Shown here piece after piece: positions 1 through 11,774 of a DNA stretch of 64,000 nt (its first letter is position 1; each line of letters starts with the position of its first letter). The notes under the pieces were generated by a model. It did no database searches, was not told where the DNA came from, and saw nothing but the letters and a program-made list of their open reading frames with translations. The translations under genes were made by a program, and so were the position numbers. This DNA is from Talpa occidentalis (lineage: Eukaryota; Chordata; Mammalia; Eulipotyphla; Talpidae). Location: NCBI RefSeq assembly GCF_014898055.3, contig NW_023601543.1, forward strand, positions 9,480,440 to 9,544,439, read 5' to 3'.

Positions 1-340
1 GAGGCCCTGGTATTGTGTTCTTAATTCCAAATTCCACTTGCTGGGATAAAAGAAGCAATAGGCTCTTATGTAGATACCTTTTATCCTGCAGCCTTGTTAT
101 AGTCATTAATTTGTTTCAGGAGTATTTTTGTTGATTCTTTCAGATTTTCCATATATCTGATCATGTCAGCTATGAACAAAGATAGTTTTATATCTTCCTT
201 CCAATCAGTATACTTTTTATTTCTTTTTCTTGCCTTATTGCACTAGCAAGGACTGCCACTATCATGCTGAAAAGGACTGGTGAGAGGGGACGTCTTTGCC
301 TAATACCTGCTCTTAGCAGGAAACTATGTCAGTAGATTTT
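1..340 (-). mobile_element. Old L1 LINE fragment, ORF2 RT region (antisense)
   Basis: Read on the minus strand, this resembles the reverse-transcriptase part of a degraded L1 ORF2. The plus strand shows the T-rich antisense pattern typical of L1 RT, including the stretch around 250-310 (actgccactatcatgctga, then a ggtgagagggga motif). The same region appears in the young L1 at about 61540-61600. No usable reading frame survives. It probably extends left of the window. The subfamily was not assigned. Confidence 0.6.
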
Positions 341-374
341 CAAATTGAAAATTTGAAAGGTTTAAATTGAACTG

Positions 375-690
375 CCAGCTTAATATAAATTCTTTTTGGC
401 GGGGGGACTTTTTAATATTATTTTTTTAATCATTGTTTATTTTTAAACAATGTTTGCTTCCCCCCAACCCCTCAGGTGTAGTCCCTATAGAGTTTCCTTC
501 ACCAATGCACCTATGCACCATCACCTCAGTCCCCTGTGCTCCTTCCTCCCTCCCTCTGATCCCTCTCCCTCCTCCCCCCCTGATCTATGATTGTCTGTTT
601 TTGCTTTGTTGTGTTTTGTACTGTTATTATTTTTTACACTGATATCTTATTGGGTTCCCCTATATTCCTGCTATAAGTGAAACCATAATA
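375..690 (-). mobile_element. L1 3' end (3' segment of a twin-primed L1)
   Basis: The minus strand reads the last codons of L1 ORF2 and then a G-rich 3' UTR, ending in an A-rich tail (T-run on the plus strand around 417-427). The ORF2 end matches the young L1 at about 59730-59765, but the UTR differs, so this is an older subfamily. Together with the plus-strand ORF2 segment at 1001-1425 it forms one element with an inverted 5' part. A 69-codon plus-strand open frame at 433-642 is antisense to this UTR and is not a gene. Confidence 0.7.
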
Positions 691-1015
691 AAGAATGGCA
701 CATATCGGGTCTCCCAGGTGGCACAGCAGTTGAGCGCTGGATTGCGAAGCTGCCTGCAGCCTCTGCAGCGCAGGTTTGATCTCCGGCTGCTCCCCGGCCA
801 CTGGAGGAGGGTCGACATGGCGCGCAGACCTCTCCTGCCGCCCGCTGCTCCCCTCAGCAGTGTACTTCGGTCCTTCTGCCTGCTCTGCTCCCTGCTCTGG
901 CTCTGGTGAATTCTCTCACCCTCCCTCACTTCTGACTGTACCCAGTGCTTGTATAAATAAATAAAATAAATAAATAAAAATAAATCTTAAAAAAAAAAAA
1001 AGAATGGCACATATC
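691..1015 (+). mobile_element. tRNA-derived SINE with 16-bp target duplication
   Basis: The SINE body spans 707-999 and is flanked by perfect 16-bp repeats AAGAATGGCACATATC at 691-706 and 1000-1015. It has a tRNA-like head (degraded B box near 773-783), a middle with CCTCTCCTGCCGCCCGCTG, and an (ATAAATA)n tail ending in an A-run. The structure shows L1-mediated insertion. It lies beside the inversion junction of the twin-primed L1, and its duplication is L1 ORF2 sequence. Open frames across it on both strands are SINE translation, not genes. Confidence 0.95.
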
Positions 1016-1425
1016 CAAAAAACAAGCAACAACAAATGTTGGCGAGGATGCAGTGAAAAAGGAACTCTCCTACATTGCTGGTGGGAGTGCAAACTGTGTC
1101 CAACCACTATGGAAAGCTCTCTGGAGGTTCCTCAACCTACTAAAAATGGAGCTACCATAGCCCAGGCAATTCCACTCCTAGGTATCTACCCAAAGGACAC
1201 AAAAACATTGATTCAAAAGAACACCTGTACCCCTATGTTTATTACAGCACTATTTACAATAGGTAAAACTTGGAAACAACCCAAATGCCCAAAAATATAT
1301 AACTGGATCAAGAAGATGTGACATATATACACAGTGGAATATTATTCAGCAATCAAAAAAGATAAACTCATGCCATTCACAGCAACATGGATGGAACTAG
1401 AAGAAATTCTTACAGGATTTTTTTC
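1001..1425 (+). mobile_element. L1 ORF2 C-terminal fragment (inverted 5' segment)
   Basis: The plus strand encodes the cysteine-rich C-terminal region of L1 ORF2p. Open frame 1004-1321 contains the [13 protein letters not shown] and [10 protein letters not shown] motifs, and homology continues past a stop to about 1420. The same motifs occur in the young L1 at 59770-60190. Orientation is opposite to the L1 3' end at 375-690, and the two pieces meet at adjacent L1 positions. That is the signature of twin priming during insertion of one L1. Confidence 0.8.
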
Positions 1426-2585
1426 ATCAGAGTTCAGAGCACAGCCTGAAATTTCAATGCTGAGTCAGGGAAATAAATGCTAAGTATAACTGATTTAATT
1501 TAAGAAGTATTTTGAAATTCACAAAATTTCAGAGTAATAACTAGCATGTATTTGATATCCATTATGTACCAGGTATCATGCAAGCTGCTTTAGACCCATT
1601 CAGACAGAATAAGAATGATTAGCAAAACAAATAATTATCTTAAATCATATTATCATGTCCCCAATTTGAGACTCCAATAATAATATTGCTCTGGGTTGTT
1701 ATCGTCCCTCTCTTCTTTCCAAGTGCTCTTCCAGAGATCCCTCCCAATGCCTTAGGCAACTTACAGCTTATAATTAATCATATTCTTCCTCATAGTATTC
1801 TTATATTAATTTGATTTTGGCAGAGAACACAGATTAAAAAACTGACCATTAAGTGACTTCCTCATTCCATTCCTTCACACAACATATAGTAATTAGATTT
1901 CTATTATATGCCAACCCAGATTAGCTGTCAGTGTGATGATTGCTACGATAGTGTGATATACAGGCATATCATTTAGCACCAGATGCTTTTTTCCACTCTG
2001 GTTTATCTACATAGCACGTGACCAAATAAGAAACAATTTAAGCCAAATTTGTGATATCTTGATGAACAGGTCTAAATAGGAATATCTTAAGATAGAACTT
2101 CATGGGGAATGTGGAGAAGAGTTTAGGTGATGGGTAAAGGAATCAAGTGAAAAAAGACAAGTGAGGAGTCAACACTGAGTCCCTCCTCCAGTAAATTTTA
2201 ATTATTTCAACTTTTCTCATATAGACTCTAGCAGGACTATTTTTAGCCCCTCTACCTTGATAGTCTCTACAGCTATTCTACTTGCATGTTTTATATGAAG
2301 ATCAACATGCTGAATGCCTGAATGTATCTAATAAAGTCCCTATTAATGCAGACTACAGGGCAGAAGAATTATGTCCTGGCTTTTGTACATCATAACTCTG
2401 TTCACAAAACCCAGGCCCATAGCAGCTCTTTAAACAATGGCCCTGTCTTGTTTCCATTTATTCAAGGTGTGATTCAGAGTGATGGTTTCACCAGCCATTC
2501 CTCAGCAGGTATTCATGTGGTTTGGATTTGGGGAGCACATGGATTACCCAGGACTGTCCCTGTTGAACATCAAATGTCAGCCTCT
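1426..2585. other. No gene; unassigned AT-rich sequence
   Basis: Nothing coding is supported. A weak antisense MIR/L2-like stretch lies at about 1540-1640 (tatgtaccaggtatcatgc). The 89-codon frame at 2322-2591 shows no recognisable domain and no splice context, so I treat it as chance. Confidence 0.4.
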
Positions 2586-2589
2586 TTCT

Positions 2590-3110
2590 GACAGACCATT
2601 TTTCTAATTGGTCAAGGTCACCTTGGATCTGCTCTTGCCTTGCAAGGAATTTTCAGCTTTATATCCCTTACCCTCCAGCACCATTTCCCAATGTGGTGTC
2701 TTCTGCAAATTTAGTAGGAATTCTCTTATTTCTCCCATCCCAGACCTTGCAAGAAAAAAATTAAAAGTTCTGGGACAAACCTATATAGTATCTGGGTATG
2801 TTATCCGAGGTTCCTCCGAGTGCCCTTGGAATAAGACTCATGTATTAGTACAGACCAGGTCTGATCTCCCTAACTCATTAATGGAAATGCCTTGCAGATC
2901 CACAAAGTTTTAGTGAAGTCCAGATGTGTCCTACACTGATTACTCTCCTTATTCAAGACTTGCCACTCTGTCACAGAAGGAAATTAAATTGGTTTAACAT
3001 GAGTTGCTCATCATAAAGACAGTGCCTTGGAATCTGTTGCTAGCAAATGGCTTGCCTGATTTTTTCCTATCATCTTCACATGCATTAACGTGAAAATGCT
3101 TAAGTGTAAG
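2590..3110 (-). mobile_element. Possible ancient CR1/L3-type LINE fragment
   Basis: The phrases ggtcaaggtcaccttggatc and ttctgcaaatttagtaggaa, with their spacing, resemble the antisense consensus of ancient CR1/L3 LINEs in amniotes. Divergence is high and no frame is intact. The family is recognised from memory of the consensus only. The 101-codon frame at 2608-2913 falls inside it and is not proposed as a gene. Confidence 0.4.
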
Positions 3111-5430
3111 GAATAATTTGTAACTGTTAGAGCTATCCAGAGATTGGGTGGCTGCCTTGTGGAGGTGGTAAAGATACTGTCATTGATAGTACTCATTCAA
3201 AATGTTAAGAGGAGATTCCTGCACTGGTTTGGGTATTGGGCTGGGTGAGTCTCAGTTTTACTCTGAATGCTAAATTGCTGCACTTCTTGCAATTGTTTTG
3301 TATTTTCCAGTAATACGTTTCCTTTCATTTCCGACAGATCACTTTTTCAATTATTTCTTTTCAAAGACAATCTCAGGCTTCTACAAACTGGTAACCAATT
3401 TTTCCCTTTTTTCCACATTGCACACTACAACAACTATACCACAGGATTGGAAATGAGCAGAGCTTACTGATTGTCTAATAATGTGAACATTTATCTTTAG
3501 CTTGGGAATAAAGCAAGAAAAAGGGAGCAATGGTTTACTTCCTTGATCCGATCTTTCCCAATTGGGTAAATTAAAGTGGTAGGGGTTGATGGACAAATGC
3601 AGTTGTAGGAAATCACAAAGGCTGCAGAAATGACTGGTGAGATCTCTGAGTTCCCACACAGTTCCTTATTGGGAAGGCAGGGGACACTCGCTCTCCAAAG
3701 CTTTTTTTGCAGCACTAAGAATTACTGATTTTCACCAATGAGACCGACACCAAAAATACCAAGTAACACGAAAGGTAGCAAGTCACAAGCCTAATAAAGA
3801 ACAAGAAAAACTGTATCAAATTATACTCTTCTCGGAGCTATGATTTCAAGATAAAATAGATCTGTACTTTACTTCATCTCTACAACAGCTTTAGGAGAAA
3901 CACGGCAGCCCATGATAAACACACACAATTGAACCACCTGACTCAACCCAGGGTGAGTTGCTACCGATTCTAAAACAACTGAAAACCACGTTGGATTTGT
4001 AAAGCCGAACAACAGAATATTTGTTAATCTCCTTCATGCACAGGGATACAGTTAAATATAATTCTTTCAAAATAAATAGAACAAAAGTAAAAAAAAAAAT
4101 GAGTGTTGCACTAGAGTTCGTCTTTGTTTAGTGTACTTGTCAACGGACCCAAAATAAAACTTACCAAGGGAGCCCCAAATTTTAAGACTATTTTCCTGTC
4201 ATTTGAACTATAAAGATTTTGTATGTTCAATCCATATATGTTAATTTCATTATTAATGTATACATCATGAAAAATTCTCTGTTTCCTTCTCTAAAGAACA
4301 TACCATCTAACATAACCCTTGCTGAACTGGAGAAATGAACAAGTCTTTGGACTGTTGCCTTGTACCAGTATCAACTAAGTGTTTGAGGGTAAACTGTAAA
4401 CGCAATGGGGACAAAATGCTCTTTCCCAAGTGTCTCAATGTTCTCATCTGGATTAGTCTCAAATGCACTTAAACATTAAGGGAGGGTTGTGCATGATATT
4501 TGAGCCAAATGATATAATGTACTTGTCTGTGACTTTCACAAGGAAGGAAGTCAACATGATACAACAGAGGCCTACCACCCAGGGAAGTCTGGCTAGCTGC
4601 CTGAAATCTTGACGTCTTCCCTTCGTTGCTATGGAGGAGCAAGAGAGTAAAAACAAGTGAAAAGGAGCAACAGAAAGCAACATGCAGAGACAGGTCTACC
4701 CCTCCAGTTCTACTTTCCTGGAAGAAAAGGTATTTGGGGAGAAAATTGGAAATTTAGTTTTCATAGATCAGTTAAGTGGTTTCTGAGTGTTTTCTAACAT
4801 ATATTATCATTTATTTTTTTTCTATCTTGGTTGGATTTACCTCATTAATGTAGACCCTGAAATTAGGATGCCAGTGCAAGTAGTCTGTTGAAATATGATC
4901 CCAGTACACGCTGATGGGGAGGTGGGGGGAAGTGGCCATGTGAGGCAGGAAAGGAAAGGAAGTCAATAAAGTTTGCACTAGCATGCCAGTTACCACTGTG
5001 GACAACTGGGGTGCAGTGTTTCTGGGGAGCTCTGGGAGACAGTGCAGAATATTCCAGCTTTCCCAACTGAGGAATGAGGGAACCTGAGTATCTATCCATT
5101 GACTCCCATTTTGTCACTGGTTTAGGGCTGTTTCCAAGGACTTTCATTCTGCAGTACTTCTGGCCTGCATTGCCAACGGGCTGAGCCTGGTCCCTTGGCA
5201 ACAAAGATAAAACGTCAGCTTATAGAGACGAATGCTGAGTAGACATAGGCAGGACACTCACACTGACAGGCCATCAGGTCCATCTTGGAATTTGGTCTAA
5301 AGTCTACAAGACTGTCATTTTGTCCATTAGATGATGGACTGTTTGGGTAAAAAGGTTGAATATTTTCACGATGTTAACATTAGTAAAGGATAAAATATGC
5401 ACTCTAACTCATTAATTAGTATGTTTGAAT
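3111..5430. other. No gene; unassigned unique-looking sequence
   Basis: About 2.3 kb without a recognised repeat or exon. Open frames of up to 113 codons occur on both strands (for example 4863-5204, minus), but they overlap one another and show no family motif. Short A-runs occur (4089-4099). Nothing else is supported. Confidence 0.4.
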
Positions 5431-5530
5431 ATATTACAAGTATTGTACAATCATTCATTCAACATGCAATGTGCAGCTAATCTGTGCCAAAACCTGTTTT
5501 AAACCTCAGGTCTAACAATTCTTTGTTCAA
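5430..5530 (-). repeat. L2 LINE 3' end fragment
   Basis: The stretch begins aatcattcattcaacatgca and continues with an L2-type 'gtgccaaaacctgt' motif, the usual antisense form of the L2 3' end. It is short and degraded. The following 5580-5770, rich in pyrimidines, could be further L2 but is not assigned. Confidence 0.45.
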
Positions 5531-5779
5531 CAACAAAGTCATAAAACTTGATGCAGTTATACTAGAACATATATTCTTCCTAGGCAGTGGCTCTCTATTC
5601 TCTCACCTATAAGACTAAAAACAGACCGATTTATGTACCTTCGCCCAGTCCAGCCTAGCCCACTTATCCTTCTTTTCTGCTGCCTAGATATCACCCACCC
5701 TCACCTGTCTTCCACTACAGGGAGCTACCATGGATGCAATCCTCCAGTGCCCCCAAATTGTTCTCATCTGTGATCTAAC

Positions 5780-6010
5780 ATCTAGCAGCTAACACATATG
5801 AGAACTTACCATTGAAATACTGTTTCAAGCACCGATAAGCATTTAATAATTTAATCCTATCAATAATGCAATAAGATTAATATGTTATGATTCCCATTCA
5901 TAAGTGGGCAAATGAGGCAAAGAAAGGCTTAGTAACCCTCCCCCAGGGTCACCTAGATAGTCACAGACCCGGGCTTTAGAGCGAGGCAATCTGGTTCTAG
6001 AACAAATGTC
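5780..6010 (-). repeat. MIR SINE (antisense)
   Basis: The order of motifs is that of antisense MIR: an 'aagcatttaataatttaatcc' tail part, 'gggcaaatgaggcaaagaaa', then 'agggtcacctagatagtcac' and a degenerate B-box part. MIRs are ancient mammalian tRNA-derived SINEs mobilised by L2. Confidence 0.7.
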
Positions 6011-6189
6011 TTTACTTCTAAATGGTTAAAAATACTACTATGTTATTTCTAATTTATTCACTAATAGTGGCTTAATTCTAAACCTAAATTTTAACAAACA
6101 TAAAATATAAAATACGAGAAAAGCTCAGTGGAGGGGATTGGACTGAATTCATCAAAAGATTGCATTTGAGAGTATTCATTGTTTTGTTC

Positions 6190-6860
6190 TGATTTATAAA
6201 GAACAGATTTGGGGAACCCTCATACACTGCAGGTGAGAGTACAAATTGATATAGCCACTATAGAAATCAGTAAGGAGATTCCTCAAAAATCACGGATGGA
6301 AACACCATATGCTTCAGCTATTCCACCTCTGGGTATCTAAAGAATGTGAAACTAATTTAAAAAGATATATGCACCCCTATGTTCACTACAGTGCTATTTA
6401 TAATAGCTAAGAAATGGAAACAACTCAAGTGCCCAGTGACAAATGAGTGGACACAAAGTATGCAGTATATATACACAATGGAATACTATTCAGTTGCAAA
6501 AAATATATCTTGCCACTTGCAACAACATAGGTGGGCCTTGGAGATTTTATATTAAGTATAATAAGTCAGATGAGGAAAGACAAATACGGTATGATTTCAT
6601 TCATATGTGGAATATGAAGAAACTAAGAAAGCAAGCAAAAAAAACAAAAATTCTTAGAAGCAGAAAACAGGTAGTTGATTCTAGAGAGGAAGCAGTTAAG
6701 AGGGTGAACAAAACAAGCAAAGGTATGTGGTGAAGGATAGAAATTAAACTTTTGGTAGTGATTATGATATAGTACATACAGATTTTGAATTATAATGGTG
6801 TTTACACCTGAAACATATAATATTATCAACCAATGATATCTCAACAAAAATTTATTTTAA
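6190..6860 (+). mobile_element. L1 3' end, old L1M type
   Basis: This holds the C-terminal ORF2 remnant (acagtgctatttataatagc, tacacaatggaatactattc) followed by a 3' UTR ending in 'catataatattatcaaccaatg' and an A-rich end. The 96-codon frame at 6443-6733 is a piece of degraded ORF2 plus UTR. The type is an ancient L1MA/MB-like element, distinct from the young L1 at the window end. Confidence 0.8.
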
Positions 6861-7299
6861 AAGAATAGGTTTAATTCTTTCAATTTCATAAAATGAAATA
6901 ATACTGGCTAATAAGTACAAATCCTTAGGACACTTGCTTTAAGGAGCAGATAAGAATGATTTATGCCTCCTTTCATTTACATACCTATGTTTGTGAACAG
7001 TTTAACTACTATATCTATGGATGAAAAATGTTTTTCAGATGGCATGGGCACTCGAAGACGGGCACAAGGTGGCCTATTGTGTCACAAGAGCAGGATTATA
7101 CCAAAGTGGTCACCCCCTCTTTTTTTTTCTGGGCAATACCTTATGGAGAAAATCCAAGCCTCTGCTCTCTATTGTTTCCCTTGTAGCCCTAGAGCCGGCC
7201 AGGCGAGCAGCCAGCAGCATCCATGACCAATCTAAACAGCAGATACATTGCTGGGTCACAGGCTAAGCTCAGTGTTTCTCTACTGCCTCCCAATTGGAG
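6861..7299. other. No gene; unassigned
   Basis: Two overlapping plus frames (6963-7226 and 7021-7266) lie in different phases and have no recognisable motif. No repeat family was assigned. Confidence 0.35.
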
Positions 7300-7490
7300 A
7301 GAGTTTTGGAAATAAGCAAGGGTGCGTTCAAATACTGGTTTCACCACTTAACTGGGTTGGTGTCTGTTTTCTTATCTTTGAAATGGGGATAATGATATAA
7401 CGACCTCACAGAACTGCTATAATGCTTTACTGAACTTATATGTATAAAAATATTGAAGTCAGAGCCTTGCACTTGGCGATACTTAATGAC
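7300..7490 (+). repeat. MIR SINE fragment
   Basis: Sense MIR core: ttcaaatactggtttcacca, then 'cttatctttgaaatggggat' and 'aatgatataacgacctcaca', in consensus order. Confidence 0.65.
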
Positions 7491-7499
7491 TATCATTAT

Positions 7500-7725
7500 G
7501 GAACCCAGACAGAGTGGTTAAAGGTCCGAAGTCTGAAATCAGACTATCTGAGATGCAGTCATGGATCTGTCACTTAACAGTGGTGTCAGGCAATTTTCTT
7601 AATCTCACTGAGTCTGTTTCCTCACCTGAAAAATAGGTTTTATGATAGTTATTATAAAGATGAAAGAAGAAAACTTAAGTGAATAGAGTAACATAATACC
7701 TGGCACCATGTAGGTGCCGATTTTA
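7500..7725 (+). repeat. MIR SINE
   Basis: A second sense MIR: agagtggttaaaggtccgaa, the bipartite promoter region, 'ggatctgtcacttaacagtg' and 'ctgagtctgtttcctcacct'. Nearly full length and independent of the copy just upstream. Confidence 0.8.
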
Positions 7726-7924
7726 GGTTTTTTTCTTTCTAACATTAATTTCTTCTCTCCTTTCACCTCAACATGACAATTACCTTTCACTTCTAATTCA
7801 ATAAACAGGATACATATTCCAGAGCATTTTCAGTATTAATATGAAATAGCTCTGGGAGTATGAGTGTCTGAGACCCATGGATGGATTTTCAAATTCTGCT
7901 ACACAGAAGCAATTCTATCAATAG

Positions 7925-8085
7925 ATAGTGTTAAAAGCACAGACCCAAGGGCCACATTGCCTGGGTTCCTATCCTGGGTTTCTATCCTGGCTCAGTGATA
8001 GCACTGCACCATGGTGAGTGAGTTACTTATCTCCCTGTGCTTCAGTTTCATCAACTGTAAATTAGCATAAAAACAATACATACAG
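7925..8085 (+). repeat. MIR SINE
   Basis: A third sense MIR in this cluster: agtgttaaaagcacagaccc, 'ctggctcagtgatagcactg' and 'ttcagtttcatcaactgtaa'. The internal segment 'cctgggttcctat/cctgggtttctat' is a short tandem duplication. Confidence 0.7.
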
Positions 8086-8089
8086 GGAT

Positions 8090-9190
8090 CATGAGACTAT
8101 TGTCAACACTTATACACCAACAAATTGGACAACGTAGAAGAAATGATACATTTCTAGGAAGAGTCAACTTCGTAAGATTGAATCACAAATACAAAATATG
8201 AACAGGACAAGAACAAGAGATCAAATTTGTAATCAAAAACTTCCAAACAAAGAAAATTCCAGGACCAGATGGTTTCACCGCTGAACTCTACCAAATATTT
8301 CAAGAAGAATTAATACCAATCAAACTCTTGCAAAAAATTAAAAAGATGGAACACTCCAAAAATTATTTTAAAAAACCAGCATTATCCTGATACCAAAGCC
8401 AGATAAGAAAACTACAAGAAAACTACACACCAAATAGCCCTGATGAATACAGATGCAAAATTCTCAGCAATTTATTAACAAACTGAATTCTGCAGCACAT
8501 TGAAAGGATCACGCAGCACAATTGAGTGTGATACATCCTTGGGCTACAAGGATGGCTTGACATAGATACATCAATAAATATGATACACCACATTAACAGA
8601 ATGGAGGATAAAAATAATCATCTCAATAGATACAAAAAAGGCGTTTGACAAAATACAACATCTTTTCATGGTAAAAACTCAACAAATTGGGTATAAAAGG
8701 AACATACTTCAATATATAATAAGCCCACAGTTAAAATGATGCTCAATAGTGAAAGGCTGAAAGCTTTTCCTCTAAAATCAGAAACAATACCACTCTTACT
8801 CAATATAGTACTGGAAGTCCTAGCTAGAGCAATCAAGCCAGATAAATAAAAGGTATCCAATCACAAAGGAAAAAGTAAAACTGTCTCTATTTGTACATGA
8901 TACCATATATAGAAAATTCTAAAGACTTCACCAAAATCTGTTAATCAAGGGATTCAATAAACTTACAGGATATAAAATCTGTATACATTAAAACAGCTGC
9001 GTTTTTATACACTGATAGCAAAATATCTGAAAAATGAACAATCCAATTCAGAGTAACAACAAAAACAATAAAATACTTAGGAATAAATTTAACCAAGGAA
9101 GTAAAAGATATATATACCCTGAAAACTACAATATTCTGATTAAAGAAATTGAAGACAATTTCTTTAATAGGTCATAGGTCAGAAGAACAA
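8090..9190 (+). mobile_element. Old L1 ORF2, RT region (first part of a broken L1)
   Basis: Sense L1 ORF2 remnant through endonuclease/RT: attccaggaccagatggttt (the SPGPDG-type motif), then a KAFD-type region at about 8640 and the RT core. Many stops and frameshifts make it non-functional. It continues after an insertion at about 10141 and finishes in a 3' UTR near 12570, giving one about 3-kb L1 spread over 4.5 kb. Confidence 0.85.
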
Positions 9191-10086
9191 ATATTGTTAA
9201 AATGTCCATACTACCCGTGTAGTCAGTTTCCAGCATGGGTGTGGTTACTGAGGCTTACCCATGCAAACAAATAATTCTTGGGTTCCAGCACAGCATCCAA
9301 GAATTCAACTCAATTCTGACACTATCTGCCCAGAGATAACATCAGATTCTCCAGGTTAAAAGCTCAGTTTTCTAAGACTGACCTCTACTTCTGACACTGA
9401 CCACAAGCCCCAAGCAAGCCCATGCTTCTCATCAACCAGATATGGATCAGAGATCCTCATGACCACCTCCTGAGACTTCAGCGCCTATCGCAAGCCCTGG
9501 ATTATTATCTCTGCTTCAAATGACTTGCTATAGAGATACTCAAGTACCCACCACAGGGTCAGTTAATTTGCTAGAACAACACACAGAACTCAGGAAACCT
9601 GTTTACTACTAATTTATTACTCAGGACACTAAAGGATATGTATCAACAACTAGATGGAAGAGATGCAAAAAGAAAGGCATGGTGGAAACTTACAGAGCAT
9701 CACTGACTTCTCTGAGCATACCATTCTCCTCCAAATCTTCATTGCTCACCAATAGGAAGTTCCCCCAAGCCTCTTCTTCTTGGGCCTTCATGGAGGCTTC
9801 ATTACATAGGCATGAATGATTAAACCATTAGCCCTTAACAATTGTACTCCACTCCTAGCCTCATCTGTCCCAGGAAATCAGGTGGTGGGAATAAAAGTCC
9901 TACCCCCCCATTCAAGTTGGTATCCCTGGCAACCAGTCCCCACCCTCAGGCATTTTCCAAAAGTTAGCTTCATTGAACCTAACAAGAGACACATTTAATA
10001 CTCTCAATACTTAAGAAATTCTGATCCAGAAACTGTGGATGAAGACCAAATATGTATGAGAAATATATTTTAGTCGTCTGACAAGT
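9190..10086. mobile_element. Unnamed insertion splitting an L1
   Basis: About 0.9 kb separates two consecutive parts of the L1. It carries 'catggaggcttcattacata' and 'ggcatgaatgattaaaccat' (about 9789-9827), a motif string I know as a common ancient mammalian repeat, probably an LTR, but whose family I cannot name. No terminal repeats or target duplication could be fixed by eye. Confidence 0.5.
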
Positions 10087-10087
10087 G

Positions 10088-10138
<51 letters not shown>
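10087..10138. repeat. (TA)n microsatellite
   Basis: About 52 bp of alternating TA with one gtatat interruption near 10111. It sits at the right boundary of the insertion in the L1 and is likely to be length-polymorphic. Confidence 0.95.
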
Positions 10139-10140
10139 TT

Positions 10141-11163
10141 CCTGTAAATCACAATACTGCACTACCCAAAGACACCTCCAGAATCAACATAATTGCTATC
10201 AAAATTTCAATGATATTTTTTTCACAGAAATAGAAAAAAATCAAAAAGTTCCTGAATAGCTAAAGCAATCCTAAGAAAGAAGTACAAAACTGGAGACATT
10301 ACATTTCCTGATTTCAAACTAGATGGAAAGATATAATAATAAAAACTACATGATACTGACATGAAAATAGACATACAGACCAATGGAATAGAATCCAGAG
10401 GCCAGAAATAAACCCCTGCATACACAGTTAACTAATATTTGACAATGGAGCCAAGAATACTCAATGTGAAAAGAATAGTCACGTCAGTAAATGGTGCTGG
10501 AGAAATGGTGCTGGAGCACTATATCAAATGGTGCTGGAGTGCTATATCAAACTAAAAACTTTTTGCATAACAAAAACAGTCAGTTAAATGAAAAAGCAAT
10601 TCAGAGAACAGGAGAAAATGTTTCCAAACCATATGTTGGTTAAGTGGCAAATATCCAAAATATATAAAGAACTTATGCAATTCAATAACAAAAAACAGTC
10701 TGACTTAAAATTGGACAGAAAAAAATGCATTAGACATTTTGCAAAGACTTCCAGCTAACCAACAGATACAGGAAAATATACTCAATATCATAAGTTATGA
10801 GGAAAATGCAAATCAAAATCACAAGATATCACGTGACACCTGTTAGAATGGCCATTATCGAAACAAGAGACAACAAATGCTGGTGAGAATGTGAAGAAGA
10901 GGGAACCACTGGCATTGTTGGCAGGAATATGAATTAGTACAGCCACGATGGAAAACAGTATGGAGGTTCTTCAAATAATTAAAAATAGAAATTCCATATG
11001 ACCCAAAAAGCCCACTTCTGAGTATATATATGAAAGAAATAAAAATACTATCTTGATCAGATATCTTCACCCCCATGCTTGTCATCACATTTTCACAATT
11101 GTCAATATGAAAACAATCTAAGTGCCCATTAGTGGATGAATGGATAAAGAATATATGGATGGA
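10141..11163 (+). mobile_element. Old L1 ORF2, C-terminal half (continuation)
   Basis: Resumes the L1 of 8090-9190: 'cagaccaatggaatagaatc', 'aaatggtgctggagaaatgg', 'gcataacaaaaacagtcagt' and the Cys-rich region near 10860 are in ORF2 order. The segment 'atggtgctggag' is locally triplicated at about 10492-10540. All frames are broken. Confidence 0.85.
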
Positions 11164-11453
11164 CGGCCTCCCCTGGTGGCGCAGCGGTTGAGCACTGGGC
11201 TGTGAAGCTTCCCGCAGCCTCTGCAGCGCCAGATGGATCCCCGGCCACCGGGCGTGGGTCCTGCATGGCATGACAGACCTCTCCTGTCTCGCCTGCTGCT
11301 CCCCTCAGCAGTGTATTTCGTAAGTCTGCCTGTTCTGTTCCCCGCTCTGGCTCTGGTGAATTCTCTCACCCTCCTGCACTTCTGACTGTACCCAGTGCTT
11401 GTATAAATAAATAAATAAATAAATAAATCTTTAAAAAAATATATATGGATGGA
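11151..11453 (+). mobile_element. tRNA-derived SINE with 13-bp target duplication
   Basis: The SINE body spans about 11164-11440, flanked by ATATATGGATGGA at 11151-11163 and 11441-11453. The tail is (AAAT)n ending in an A-run. The head is intact, but the B-box region reads gccagatggatccccggcc, so the Pol III promoter is altered. It inserted into the ORF2 part of the old L1. Confidence 0.95.
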
Positions 11454-11774
11454 GAGATAGATTAGATTAAGAGAGAGATAGATATATTTATGTATATATT
11501 TACATCTATCTGCATGTCTCTATATCTAATATAGGTAAAGATACACACATATACATACATCCACATATAATAGAATATTATTCGACCATGAGAAAGAGTG
11601 AAATCTTTCCATTTAGAACAACATGGATAACATGGATGGTTCTTGAGGATAGTATGCCATATGAAATAAGTTAGACAGAGAAACACAAATACCATAGGAG
11701 ATCACTCATATGTGTGTGGTATCTAAAAATATCAAATTCACAGAAACAGAGACTCATAGAATGGTGGTATGGGG
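11454..11774 (+). mobile_element. Old L1 ORF2 end, with AT-rich tract
   Basis: About 100 bp of gatagatata/tacatacat low-complexity sequence is followed by L1 sequence (aatagaatattattcgacca, 'cacagaaacagagactcata') that carries on from before the SINE. This is the end of ORF2 and the start of the 3' UTR of the same old L1. Confidence 0.75.

Noticed and set aside
10855..11271. 138-codon minus frame
   Set aside because: It joins antisense SINE to antisense L1 and has no domain.
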